A DNA stretch of 64,000 nucleotides. It comes from Salvator merianae (taxonomy: Eukaryota > Chordata > Lepidosauria > Squamata > Teiidae). A model generated the notes under the pieces. The model was not told where the DNA came from and did not search any database. It saw only the letters and a list, made by a program, of their open reading frames with translations. This document shows positions 46,840 through 58,309 of the stretch, in pieces. Position numbers and translations under genes: made by a program. The number at the start of each line of letters is the position of its first letter. The stretch's first letter is position 1. The stretch lies in assembly GCA_003586115.2 (NCBI GenBank), contig QVOM02000126.1, positions 52,870,608-52,934,607 of the forward strand. Direction: 5' to 3'.

Positions 46840-47160
46840 GGCTGCATTCATATGCAGTAAAAATAACCCCTCTGAGGTGGCTTAGAGATGGCTTGTAGGA
46901 GGGATTGTTCATGTGCCAGTCTGCCCCTCCCCCTCTCATGAACATTCTAGGGCTACATCCAGACATTGCTTACTTATTCCACTATATCTGGATATCCATG
47001 CTTTATTCCAGAAAATCCAAATATAGCAGAATAAGTAAGCAAAGTGTGGATGCAGCCTAGATAGAAAACGTGGTTTAGAGGTGGGATGAGAACACAGGAG
47101 ACACACAATTGTTTCTAAGGCACTTTTGAACAACTTTTGTTACTACATGTGAATACACCC
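46840..47160 (+). mobile_element. Harbinger-like MITE of the 18218 family, host of a nested element
   Basis: Left end GGCTGCATTCATATGCAGTA, complement of right end GGGTGTATTCACATGTAGTA. Contains CAGTCTGCCCCTCCCCC and GAACATTCTAG, and is split there by the 46951 element. Own length about 211 bp after removing the insertion and TAG. Confidence 0.82.
46951..47057. mobile_element. 107-bp foldback MITE, intact copy, TSD TAG
   Basis: Left arm GGCTACATCCAGACATTGCT, right arm AAGCAAAGTGTGGATGCAGCC, complementary nearly to the centre. Flanking TAG at 46948-46950 and 47058-47060. Sister copies: 8604, 16635 (partial), 40520 (partial). Confidence 0.88.
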
Positions 47161-50119
47161 AAAGTTATTTCTGCTCCTCAGCAGGTTGGGAAATAATGCT
47201 TTTTCATTTCTATATCTCATAGTATTTTCACAAATAAAATCAATTTTTAGGTTTATGATGATGGTCACCATATTATTATTGGTCTTTCTTCCTGTCTATC
47301 ATTGATCTTTTAATGTATGGCTACCTTCTGTTCTAAAACTAATAAATACTGATTTGAATTAACTGAGCATGCTTTAAATAGTATATATAGGTTAGAATTG
47401 TGAATACATGAATGTGGTGGCATAGCATTCAGACAGAGTGGAAGAAGAAGAGAGTGAGAGGACTGAACAAAGAATAAGATAAAAATTGAGAGGGTACCAG
47501 ATGTTTCAGTTAACCCACTGTACACTATATTCTATTAAAAACACCACTGTCAAGGGAGAATAAATTGTGGATATCAGTCCATTTACTGGCATGGAATTCC
47601 TTCGCACTCATTACAAACAATAGGTGAAGAATATCAACTAACCAAATGCAACCTGAAAAAACATATTTGATAGAATTTACACTTGATTTTAACCCAAAGG
47701 CCAAGAAGTGCCTTGAACAAAGTGTGTGTTGTTTTCAGGTACGGTCATCTTTTGCTGTTGGCTCATCACTAACAACTGGTTTGTGTCCTAATTTAGTGCT
47801 TGGCCACCCCTAGGTTTTAATCCACCTTTGATCAACTTCTACAGTGAGGAGGACATAATCAGCAAAGTGACATGCCCACATTACTTTACTCAAAGGTGGA
47901 TTTTCTGGAAAGTAGATAAAATTCTGTCAGCAAATGTTGTTTACTCTTAAAATGTGTTTAGGTTTTTGATGTACTGCTCAAATGGAATTTGGAAGGCTAA
48001 ACCTTGGGCAAAAAGAAAAGACAAAAGCCAGTGCCTGACAAGAAGGGATGGCCAAGCATGTTGCATTGATGTGGGAGGAGGGAATGGGCTGAGTTCCTTG
48101 GGATAAATTGAGATGGCTATTCAATTTGGGTACTGGAAAGAGCTGGATGAAAGGAGAGCATGATGCCAGCTAGAAAGTATAAATGTGAATATTCCTGAAG
48201 TGGCTTGAGGAATATTGTTTGTAGCTGAGTCCTTAGAGTATTCTGCAATAGATGCCACCATGATTGTCTCTCTTGTTTGTGAAAGTGAAGAGAGTGAGGA
48301 AAAGACACCAATTTAATTACAGTACTAAGAGATGCCCAACAAAAGCTGAAACTATAGTATTACGTTGGATCAAATATTGGCTCTGTTTCCTCTGAAAAAG
48401 CTGCACTATTAGAAACTCATAGTCTCTTTTTTCTGCGACTACACAAAGACCTAAAACCAAAGGGAAGGATTAAAATCCCAGATCTCAAAGGCAAATCTTC
48501 ACAGGTTTTAAATAGCCAAAGGCTCCATTGGGCATCATTTTAACAGCAAGTTTCATAATCATGAATAGGACTAAAAAAATGTTAAAACATCAGGTGTGCA
48601 AGGAAAATTGACTTTTTAATCAAAGCTAGCATGGATACAGAGGGAGATATTTACTCATTTTTCCAGTCAAGATTTTGATAAAAATCACTTCCGGCACTGC
48701 ATTTGCCCTTAGAAATAAAAGCTCCCACTGGTACCAATGGTAGCACTTTTTCCCCTAAGAGTAATTGCCATGTGAGGAGGATTTTCATTGGAAAGAATGA
48801 AGAACCCACTCTTCCCACAGCATGTGGCAGTCCTCAAAACCAGCAGGGGTTTCCCATGCCTGCTATTTAATTTTTTTCTTTAAAAAAACAACAAATAAGA
48901 CTTTAATCAAGCAAATAAAATGACATATGGTTTAGCCCTGAATTCCAGTATCATAATAATAAGAAATAGCCTTCATAAACTGATTGAGTTTAACATCTAA
49001 TTTCAAGCATCTTAGGGGGTGAAAATTCTTAACTAGGTAAACAACCTTCACCGGATCAAGCAGTTGATAATGACTCGCTTTGTTGCTGTACTTCTAGATG
49101 CTCATTTTATCTCCTCGGCCTCCAACTCCAGCAACTGCCTGTGCAAACATGACAAAAAGCTTTTTCAATTAGAGTGCAGCCCTGATAGGCCCTGCAAAGA
49201 CTTCTATGGCCAGCAGAAACAAGCCTGTGCTTTTATATATATAGCGACGGTGAGTGTGTGTGAAAGAGTGACAGAGGAAGTCTACCGTATTAACTTCCGT
49301 TAGTTTTAAACTCTGACAGCACTTAAGGATCTGACATGTGTTTCAGAGAAAGGCTACAGAGACCTGTCATTTAAATTACAGCAATATCCAAATGTCCATC
49401 TCAGAGTAGCTATTCCTCATTTCACTGATAGTATATTAAGGAAATAAACAATTATGAAGCAGATTCTTGCCATTCTGTCACGGCCTGAAAATGTTTTCCT
49501 TGTGTGAAATAAAAAAAGCTCCATGGCATTCAGTGTGAGATTTGACATTTTTCTCCTTTGTTCTGAGGAACCTACCTTTTCAAATATCTTTTTTCCAACT
49601 CACATGCAGAAAACAACAACATACAGTTAAGATATTTTTTTTCTTAAGTTAACATTTCAGAGGAAACTGGCCTGATTTTAAGACCAAGAAGGACCTTTTC
49701 CACATTCAGAGTTGCAAGAAATGCTTTCATTGCACAATGTCAACTTTGTGTCTGCTGCATCTGTTCTGATGCTACAACTCATTTAATTACTTAAATTATG
49801 CATATTTTAATAGCAGGAGGATTAAAACTGTTAGAAATCAAAAGTCATTGTTAAATTTAGGAATGTCGTTACCCATGGAAATGGCAGTGAAAAATTTAGA
49901 CATTAGACATGTGTGGTCATTTGGTTCACCTCTGCAAACCACTGATGTTTTTTTCCTTCTCAATTGTCCATTGCACCAGGGAGTGAAGGGAAGGTTTGGC
50001 ATGTACAGCTACTCTCTCCTTGGCGTAGGTGATTTGGCCAGTTCAGTTATCCAAACCATTTTGGGTGGAACCATTTAGCACATCTAAAATGGCTCCAATG
50101 AAGTAGGCTTAGTGTACAA
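47161..50119. other. Longest plain intronic stretch; possible conserved block 49040-49330
   Basis: Nearly 3 kb without recognised transposons. The part at about 49040-49330 has unusually even base composition; its 79-aa plus-strand frame is Cys-containing but has no splice-flanked boundaries or recognisable domain. Confidence 0.4.
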
Positions 50120-50690
50120 AATTTATTTATTTATTTAACTGCATTTTTATCCTGCCCTATACCTGAAGGTCTCAGGGCAGGTCACAACATCAAAAACCCA
50201 ATATAAAAATGAACATACTAAAACAAGAACAGTGTCTGAAAATGGTGAGGAAAAGCTGTTTCCTTATTTAGCCAAAGGCTGGGGCAAAGAGGTGCATCTT
50301 CACTGCTTTCCTAAACATGTAAAGTGAAGGTGCATGATGTACCTCAGGGAGAAGACTGTTTTACAAACTGGGAGCCCTCACTGAGAAGGTCCTATCCCAG
50401 GTGCCCAGCCCTTTTGCTACAAAGGATGGTGGTAAAACCAGGATGGCCTCCCTTACAGATCTTAAGGTATGGGCAGGTCAGTATGGAAGAAGGCATTTCT
50501 TTAGATATTTGGAGCCCAAGTCATTTAAGGCCTTATAAGTTAACACCTTAAACTGGATTCATGCTACAAACTTCTTTCTGTTAGTCTATAAATTGCTGCT
50601 AGACACCCTTGCTATACATTTCAACATAGTTTGGCAACTAAACCAGCTAAACTACCAAGCTGGGCTGACAGTGGCTTGTCAACATACAAC
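50120..50690. mobile_element. Dispersed reptile repeat with LINE-3'-end-like layout
   Basis: ATTTATTTATTTATTTAACT, CATTTTTATCCTGCCCTATA and TCTCAGGGCAGGTCACAACA come first. Later come GAGAAGGTCCTATCCCAGGT, CAGATCTTAAGGTATGGGCA and TTTAAGGCCTTATAAGTTAA, all in the order I remember for an abundant reptile repeat of uncertain class. The right edge is approximate. Confidence 0.6.
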
Positions 50691-51224
50691 AGTAGATGGT
50701 GCCAAGTCTTCTCTCTGCTTCTTGGTGCAGCACATAAAAGAAAAAGCAGTTGGGATCAGGGGCTCCAGTTTACCACATGCCTATTGCCCATTTGACATTT
50801 CTATCACAGCTGCCTGCACAGAACATTGAACACCATCCTCAAGAAAAGACAGCCATAGTGGAAAAGTAATCTATTTAATAATTCTTAATCAATTTAGTTT
50901 CTACAGTTTCTCCTGTGAAGCAACATTCTTTGCAGCTGGAATTCAGCATCTGTATCTTTTAGCATATTCTCCTCAAACATGTAATTAAATTTATTCTGTT
51001 TTAGCACTACAATGGACTGGAGTCATAGGGCACAGCCCTGCTCTATATTCTAAACTACATATTGTGGGCAAACAATCATAGAAAAACAAGTATCTTGTAG
51101 AGAACAAATAATGCTTTTGAAGAAAGCCAAGCCCTTACATTCTGATTCAGCACTGGATCTCAGAGGAAAGAAGTAAGAAGCAAAAGTGAAGTAAATAAAT
51201 GAATGAAGGTTACAGAACCAACAC
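50691..51224. other. Intronic sequence, nothing recognised
   Basis: No features seen. Confidence 0.35.
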
Positions 51225-52312
51225 TAGAGAGGTGCACAAACTTTTTCAGGTTCGGTTCGGTTCGGTTCAATTCAATTCAAACCAAACTGAACCGAACTAA
51301 AGAGCTGCGAATGTGCTTGCTTTGAATGTTCAAACAATCTGCAGTTTGGTTTGAAAGTTCAACAACCAGATCTATAAGGAAGCAGTAGAGTCCCGTGAAC
51401 AACAAACACTGCAGAAAAGCAACCAACAGCTTCCTGCTACTACTGCATCACCTAGCACACACAGAACCTTTGAAAACGAACGATAAAGCAGATCTTCAAC
51501 CCAGCAGGGCTCCCTCCCTCACACTGGGCTGCCTGCAAACAACAAACACTGCAGAAAAAAATAAAGCAACTGGCAGTTTCCCGATGCTACTGTATCACCT
51601 AGCAGACATGGGGCCTTTAAAAATGGGAGATAATAAAGTGACAGGGCACCCCCCACTTCATAAGGGGCACAAATAAACTCAGTAGAAAGAGAATCTACTC
51701 CTAGCCCTAAACTAACAGCCCTAATCAAATCACTGAACCAAAGAATGGCAGGTAAGGGAGAAAGAGCAAGAATAGCTGAAACTAGAGCAATTAAACAAAG
51801 CAGCTGGCACAGAGGAAAGTCAAGTCACAGCAGGAAGTCAGAAGCCAACAGCAAGCACACTTTCTGAGGCAGGAAACACACAGACTGCAGCAGCTCTCTA
51901 AAAATTTTCACATGAATCGACAAGGTGGTAAGTCTCATGCTTTTATACTCTCAAATTCCCTCCCTTCAGTTCCCCCTCCGTCTTGGTTCCCCAAACAGCC
52001 AATGGTACACCTGTTTCCCTGGCAGCAGCACATAAACAAAGCAAATCAGCCAACAGCCTTTACACAAGCACCTACTGGAATCTGTATCACCCAATTGCAA
52101 AAGACAACACAATAACCAATAGGTGAAGATCTATCAAAAATTGATGAGTGACTGGGAGCAGAACAAAGATGAGAATAAAAGCACAGCCCTTCAAACTGCT
52201 CATTGAATGCATCATGTGTTCACCTTGAACACAAACACTTTTGTGTGAATAGTGAACATTCAAACACCCTTTGTTCACTGTAAACAAACTGAACCATTTC
52301 GGCACTTCCTCA
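51225..52312. mobile_element. Candidate 1.1-kb hAT-like element
   Basis: Left end TAGAGAGGTGCACAAACTTT resembles the hAT ends at 14131 and 42066 and runs into a (GGTTC)n tract at 51249-51270. Near 52280-52312, AACAAACTGAACCATTTCGG then CACTTCCTCA is a weak counterpart. Two diverged internal repeats, each with CAACAAACACTGCAGAAAA, lie at about 51400 and 51540. No target-site duplication was found. Confidence 0.5.
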
Positions 52313-53523
52313 GATTGGTATGATTGGTGATGCCAGGTTTTAAGCTCAAGCCTTTCTCCATGTACTTCATCATGAAATGATGCCCTTTGCCAAACTTGTA
52401 GAATATACCTGTATCCGTGAAATTGGATTGTACATCTACCCAGCTGCTTATGAGGTCCCACCAGTCCCTGAATCTGTTTTGATGCCACACAGAAGACATC
52501 CCAGATTAAGAGATCTGCAGAATCATTAGAAAACATATTATGATTGCACTGTAAAGCCATTTCCTCCCATGCATTCATGCAATGGGTTTAGGATGAACAC
52601 ACACACAAGTTGCTTGCACTGGTATTAGAGAGAAAAAATGAATCACAATCATGCTGAGTTGAGACCTCTCAAGATGCTATTTACTGACAAAACTGGGAGC
52701 ATATTAGGAAGGCTAGATCCACTCCCACATATGCTATCAATGATGGGTCTGAGTCCTCCAAGACGAAAGCATCATCAGAGATGCTGCTGCACAATTTTTC
52801 TTCCAGATATAATGTTGGGAAAATGAAAAATGGTATGATGAGAGAAAGCCTGAAAAGATTATATATGGGGCAGTGGTAAAGGCTAATCCCCAAAGGTGAG
52901 TCAACTTCTGATGATTTTTGACTTATTTTTGGGAAGTTGTTATCTGATGGTCTGTTAACTTGAGAAGGGGATTATACGAGTATACATCTTTAAATGATCA
53001 GGGAAAATCTCTCTCTCTTCCTTTATTTTGGATCTGGAGCTGCAGTTGTATCTTACAAAGTATATTTGGAAGTCACATGTTTGTGTGATGTAACACTGGA
53101 AAAGAAGAGTCTAAGTGCAGAAGCTCAGCAGATAGTATATTCTGCACTAGAGAAATGCTATTCTGCAATGCTGAGAATAAAGATAATCCTACACATGAAA
53201 AAAAAAGAGAAAAGACAAAACACTGCAGAATTAAACTGGGTGAAAAAATGAAATTAATCTAACAACAAATGATTTTTCAAAAACTGGGATGAAAGGACTC
53301 ATTAAAAGATTGCTTTGAGATCCCACATTACCGAGAGAAAGGTTATGCTGTTCATATGTTTCCAATACTGCTGCACCTTTATCCCATAAAGCCCTGAGAG
53401 GTGACCTATCTATAGCTGGCATTTTACATCAGAACATATAGTACTTCAAATGGCACATTCTCTACATAATTCACCTTCTTGGTCCCCAATGGCAATGGCG
53501 AAAGCAATGGCAGAGACAAAAAA
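52313..53523. other. Intronic sequence, no gene seen
   Basis: Frames of up to 85 aa here show no domain signature. Confidence 0.4.
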
Positions 53524-53669
53524 CTTGCCACAACAGCTGTTTAAAATATAATTGCAAGCGCAGTTCTGCTCTCTTTAGTTTACATCTCCACCTTTACTTG
53601 CCACAACAGCTGTTTAAAATATAATTGCGAGTGCAGTTCTGCCCTCTTTAGTTTACATCTCCACCTTTA
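53524..53669. repeat. Recent 73-bp tandem duplication
   Basis: Two units, 53524-53596 and 53597-53669, each starting CTTGCCACAACAGCTG. They differ at only about three positions. Confidence 0.96.
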
Positions 53670-54044
53670 ACACTGTGCACTGGATACACAGAAAACAGAG
53701 TGTTGTTTGGCTGTGACTATGTTCTAATATAGCATATATAACAGCATGGATGAGTTTCATTCAATTAAATTATATTTCAGCACATGAAATTGGTATAGGA
53801 TTGAAGACTAATACATCACAACCTGGTACAGCTTCCCTTCTTCACATGCAGCATGGTAAATACATTGGTAGAACTAATAGCCTGCTTGCTTGATAATGAA
53901 AGCAACCACATTCAGTTTGGGCAGATGGCTTACATTCATAGGCCAGCCAATGTTTATAGCTGCTTTCTGAAATAGCTCCTGTCCTTCTAGGTTACCATAT
54001 GCTGCAAAAAAAAAACTACCTTGTGTGGGAGAGTAGCTTGAAGA
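53670..54044. other. Intronic sequence, nothing recognised
   Basis: No features seen. Confidence 0.35.
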
Positions 54045-54195
54045 CACTTTTGCAGGGAGTTGAGAGCAGGTGAAGGTTTTGCCTTTGTCATCTTGAGATG
54101 CTGAGAAGCAATTGGTGGGCCACTGTGTGAGACAGGATGCTGGACTAGACGGGCTGTGGCCTGATCCAATAGGGCTCCTCTTATGTTTTTATGTT
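54045..54195 (-). mobile_element. Dispersed sauropsid repeat, minus orientation
   Basis: Complement of the 23693 family: TGCAGGGAGTTGAGAGCAGG, AGGTTTTGCCTTTGTC, AAGCAATTGGTGGGCCAC and GGCTGTGGCCTGATCC. Confidence 0.8.
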
Positions 54196-54487
54196 CTCTG
54201 TGCACATGCTTACATGCTAACCTGTTCTTCAAGCTACTCCTGAAATTAAACTTTGTAATATTTCTGGACAAATTCTGGACACTGGTTAATCAAGAAATAG
54301 AAAATTTCAGGCTGCAGTCACACCCTATGTTTAGGACAGTCTCAGACAGTTCAAGATTGCCAGGAATCACACCAAAAAATGCCCTTCCATTTTTTCTTTA
54401 AGCTATCCCTCCCAATCTGATCTATTTGGTATTTGGATTATCCTATAACTGAGACCACTTCTACTCATTAGCCTGTTTATATTTTCA
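54196..54487. other. Intronic sequence, nothing recognised
   Basis: No features seen. Confidence 0.35.
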
Positions 54488-54732
54488 GGGTGTGATCATG
54501 CAAGAGGGCTGTAGGGGGTGGTATTCATACTTTCCCGGGTGGGCAGGGGGAGCGTTTCCCTTTTCCTTTTCAGTCAATGCCTGACCTTGTGGGAGTTCTT
54601 TCTCTCTGCCTCTTTCACAGATACATGCACACACAGGGTCGGGTTGGAGGCCAGAGGATAGAAAGTTTTCAAAGAGGAAGAGCTTAGATCAGAAGAATAG
54701 TGTTGTAGTTAGGGAAGGAGTGAAAAGATCAC

Positions 54733-54794
54733 CAAAAAAAAAAAAAAAAAGAAAAGAAAGAAAAGAAGAAAAAGAAAAGAGAAAAGAGAAAGAG
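54733..54794. repeat. Poly-A and (AAAAG)n run
   Basis: A17 followed by irregular AAAAG/AAAG units. Confidence 0.95.
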
Positions 54795-55062
54795 ACCTAT
54801 ATTTTGTGGTACTTTGTAACCGTGGGCTTGGTTTTGTGCAAATGTACCCTTTTGTAGTTGCAGGCAGGATTTTTAGGGCCCACCCCAGAGTCACCTGCTC
54901 CAGTATCCTCTAACCTGCTGTGCTGACGCTTGTGCTGACTCTCTGTGCACCTTCTTCCCCATAGCCTCTTCTGTTTTCCCCTTCCCCACAGCAGGAGGAG
55001 GTACCGATGCTGCTGGCTGTCAGGAACAGCAGGGACTGATGCAGGATCAATGTCTGTGAGAT

Positions 55063-55108
55063 CAGCAGTGGCGGCAGCAGCAGCAGCAGCAGCGGCAGCA
55101 GCAGCAGG
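55063..55108. repeat. Interrupted (CAG)n/(GGC) trinucleotide tract
   Basis: About fourteen CAG or CGG-type triplets with interruptions. In KLHL29 sense it reads as (CTG)n within the intron. Confidence 0.94.
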
Positions 55109-56382
55109 AGCAACTGTGCGGAGGCTTTTATCTGGAATGTTTTCTTTCCATGTGAGGAGGTGAAGGCTGGCAGTTAGTTGGAGTTTCCCTGCAGAGCAGA
55201 GTGAGGGAGCCTCCTTACTAAAGGGTGGCTGTGGCAGCTTCCTCCTTCTCCTTGTGGGTGCCTTGATGAATTCTTGTTCAGTGGAGCGATCCCACTGCTG
55301 AGCACCTCAGAGACAGCGATGTCCGGAGGTAGGAGTGGTGTCTTGAGCTGGGGTGGCAGATGCTCCAAGTCATTGGTGAGGGAGAAGCAGCAGCACCGTC
55401 ACTGGAAAAAGCACTGTGGTTTGGTTCAGCATCTGCTGCCTCCTTCATTGCTTCCCTCTCCTGTGTGGGCCCTCTGGCCCCTTCATTGCTTTCCCACTGC
55501 TGGAGCCCTCACTGCCGCCACCACCAACATGCAGTTGCTTTCCCTAATTTTCCTGAAAACCAGTGGTATCAGCACCTCCTCCTGCTGCAGGGAAGGGTGG
55601 AATGGAAGAGGCTGTGGGGCTGGAGCAGGTGGCTCTGGGATGGGCCTTGCAATGCCTCCTTGTAACTGCCGACATATGCGTTTGTGGAAAACTAAGTCGT
55701 TACTTAGAAATCACCCCTGGACACAGATCTCCTTCTCATTTTTGATGATCTTTTCATTCCTTTTCTAACTATTACAGTATTCTTTTCTGATCTCATCCTT
55801 CTCTTTGATAACTTTTCATCCTCTGCCCTTCAACACCGCCTTTCTGTTTTTATTTGGGCCTTGAATAGAATCATTGTATAAAAAGCTGTTTCTTCTTGTT
55901 AACACATGCCCTATTGTCTTGATATTACAGGATTTCTTATTTTGCTCTAATCATTTGTCACTTTCTGTAAATTCCTTGTCCCCGCTCCATGTGTGCATGC
56001 ATATATGTGTGTGAGAGGCAGAGAGAAATAATAGATGGTAAATGTAGTTATTATTAAATTAAACCTGGAGGAGAAACAGGAAAAAGGCACAGTGGTGGGG
56101 AGGGTGGGGACAGAGAGAAGTGGCATTACTATCCCCTGAGAAGCTAAAATGTGTCTGATGAGAGTGCATACAATCTCAGAGGGTATAGGGAGAAGGACGG
56201 GAGGGGTGTAGAGGAAAAAGGTACCCTGTCACCAGACTGAGGACAGGGAGACTGACAAACTGGATAAAGAAAGACGAACTAAGTGAACACTAAATTAGAT
56301 GGGTGTGATCAAGCCAATAACGGATTCACTCACCATTGTGCCCTAAAATGGACTAATCTGTGGTGGTGTGACTGAGCCCTTA

Positions 56383-56684
56383 GAGGTACTTTTTGGAATA
56401 TGTAAATTTTGGGAAAAATAGAAGCATTTGCTGAAATGAACATTATCATCCTAATATGTTATAGGTGTTGTCATGATTTTTACTCTGTTGAGGTTCGCTA
56501 ATTTATTAAGCTACTGTAGGATTTCAAATGGCAGAAATGCTTTTTCACCAGCCAAAGATTTGGCTAATTATTTCAAGGTGTTCGTTTGAATAGTGATCTT
56601 GAAGTTTTTAAGCCAGGTATACTATATGTATTTATTTATTATGGTCACCACAAAATTACTGACACATCCTTGAATTAAGTATGT
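56383..56684. other. Intronic sequence, nothing recognised
   Basis: No features seen. Confidence 0.35.
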
Positions 56685-56908
56685 GGCTGTATCAGCACAC
56701 TTTTAAAAAGGCAGCTGCAAAGTGGCTTAAGGTGGTAGCATGGAGATGCTAGTGTTCCAGTCTCATCTCTAATCCACATTAAAGGCCAGAGTGCACTTTT
56801 GAAGTGCATTTTCATTCTCTAATGTGGATTGGAGGCTTTAGGCATTAGGACGATACCACTTCTAAGCAACTTTTTAGCCCCTTTTTTTAACTGCAAGTGG
56901 ATGCAGCC
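56685..56908. mobile_element. 224-bp MITE with complementary core
   Basis: Left end GGCTGTATCAGCACACTTTT, right end AACTGCAAGTGGATGCAGCC. The core CTAATCCACATTAAAGGCCA and TCTCTAATGTGGATTGGAGG pair around GTGCACTTTTGAAGTGCAT. Related to 18026-18214. Confidence 0.72.
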
Positions 56909-58160
56909 TACATTCTATCTAAGCTGCCTATTTAAACCCATTATCAAAGTCTTACACTGGGGTGTCTTGTGGAGCATTTCTGCAAGGGGAGTGAGGAATG
57001 GGGAGTCTCTAGTTAGTGCCTTTTTAGGAACAGCAGATAAAATAAATGTTTAGAAAAATAAATAAATGAGTAGATAAATAAACTAAAGAACTTATGTGGA
57101 CCATTATTAGCAGTAGATTAATTGCAAAGGTTTATTAATGGAGACTGCTTTTTCAAAGATCACCAAAAAAAGGGATGTCAGGGTTTCTTTGTGAAGCGAG
57201 CAGGAGCTGTCTTTTAATTAGATGAGTGGTCTACCTCCAACACTGTTAAGCACTGATGCCATTATTGATGCTTGACAATTAATACTCTAGAACTTGATCA
57301 CTTTTTCATCTTTGGTTCTTTTAATGTTTGTTTGTTTTCACTTAGTTGCTATTAACTGCCTTTAGGTCTTCTGGGGGGAAAGTAGGTTAAAAATGTTTCA
57401 AAACCAATAAGAGTCTCTTACAGTTTCCGATATCAAAAAGCACTTTACACAGGAGACATTAGAAATCTGTTTGCAATGTGGTTTGTTGCTCTGCAGCATC
57501 TCATCCTGCTCAGTTTACTTTTTGATCATTTCAGTTAATGATTCTTGCACTCAAAAGTATTCCTGGCTAGAACGTTCTGCAGAAAACCCCTCTGGCTTGT
57601 TTTGAATTTTGAAACTGACTCAAGGGACAGCCTGGAACAAAATTCAGAATTCCTCGAGACCCAATCTGACACACGTGGAATAACTGGGATGTTGTACAGA
57701 AACATGCATTCCCTGTGTGCATGTAACAGTGTCTTGTGCAGCACTGCAGTCAGGGTAGTGGTGGGGAGGCTCCAGTTAGACCATTTTTAAGAGCAACGGA
57801 TGAAAAAGTGAGTTTTGGAGATGAAACAGAGGCTTTCAGTTAGAGCCTCACCCCATCCTGCCACAGTCATGGTCCCAAAACATAGGCTACCACTGTTTGT
57901 ATGTATGTATGCACACATATTTGTTTAGTCGCAAGGGCCCATTTGAAATGTTGAAGTCATGCCATGAGGACAACATCCTCTGATCTCTTATTTCTCCCAG
58001 GCAGTAAAGAAGGGATGCAGCTCCAAAGCTCTGCAGACAACAGAGGAAAGATATCACCAAGGATATCTCAGAGTAAGAGTATAATGAAGGAGGAACAAAT
58101 TTTTACTGCTGCTTTTTGTCTTGTTGCACAGTAAGGTGGTTTCTGCAGTCTCCCCCTCTA
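56909..58160. other. Intronic sequence, no gene seen
   Basis: Short ATTTATTA and AAATAAAT runs only. Confidence 0.4.
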
Positions 58161-58162
58161 TC

Positions 58163-58257
58163 CAGCGGTGGTTGCCGGCTTTGAGCCCGAGTGTTCGTAC
58201 CCCGCACGCTTTGTGTGGGGCGCAAACACCCAGGCTTAAAGCCGGCAGCCACCACTG
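58163..58257. repeat. 95-bp imperfect palindrome (45-bp arms, 5-bp loop)
   Basis: Left arm 58163-58207, loop GCTTT, right arm 58213-58257. By my count 36 of 45 positions pair, and all nine differences are transitions. GC-rich, with CAGCGGTGG and TTGCCGGCTTT words on the left opposite their complements. Confidence 0.93.
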
Positions 58258-58309
58258 CCGCTTTCTCAGGCCAGGAGTGGGACAGGACTATTGGCATTTT
58301 GGATGGTCC

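Larger units (their letters stand above)
54488..56379. mobile_element. Candidate 1.9-kb Harbinger-like element
   Basis: Left end GGGTGTGATCATGC; complement of right end GGGCTCAGTCACACCACC, which resembles the left end of the 30660 element. Flanks are TCA (54485-54487) and TTA (56380-56382), one base apart. The interior is GC-richer than the surroundings, with a poly-A/AAAAG run (54733-54794) and a CAG tract (55063-55108). No transposase frame; the 164-aa frame at 55274-55768 has no recognised motif. Confidence 0.6.

Noticed and set aside
49064..49303. 79-aa Cys-containing frame as a secreted peptide exon
   Set aside because: No splice-flanked boundaries, no signal peptide pattern, and no recognised homologue.
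52087..52578. 163-aa minus-strand open frame
   Set aside because: Starts outside and ends inside the candidate hAT element region; composition not protein-like, no domain.
55274..55768. 164-aa plus-strand open frame
   Set aside because: Overlapping frames of similar length exist in all phases of this GC-rich block; no motif recognised.
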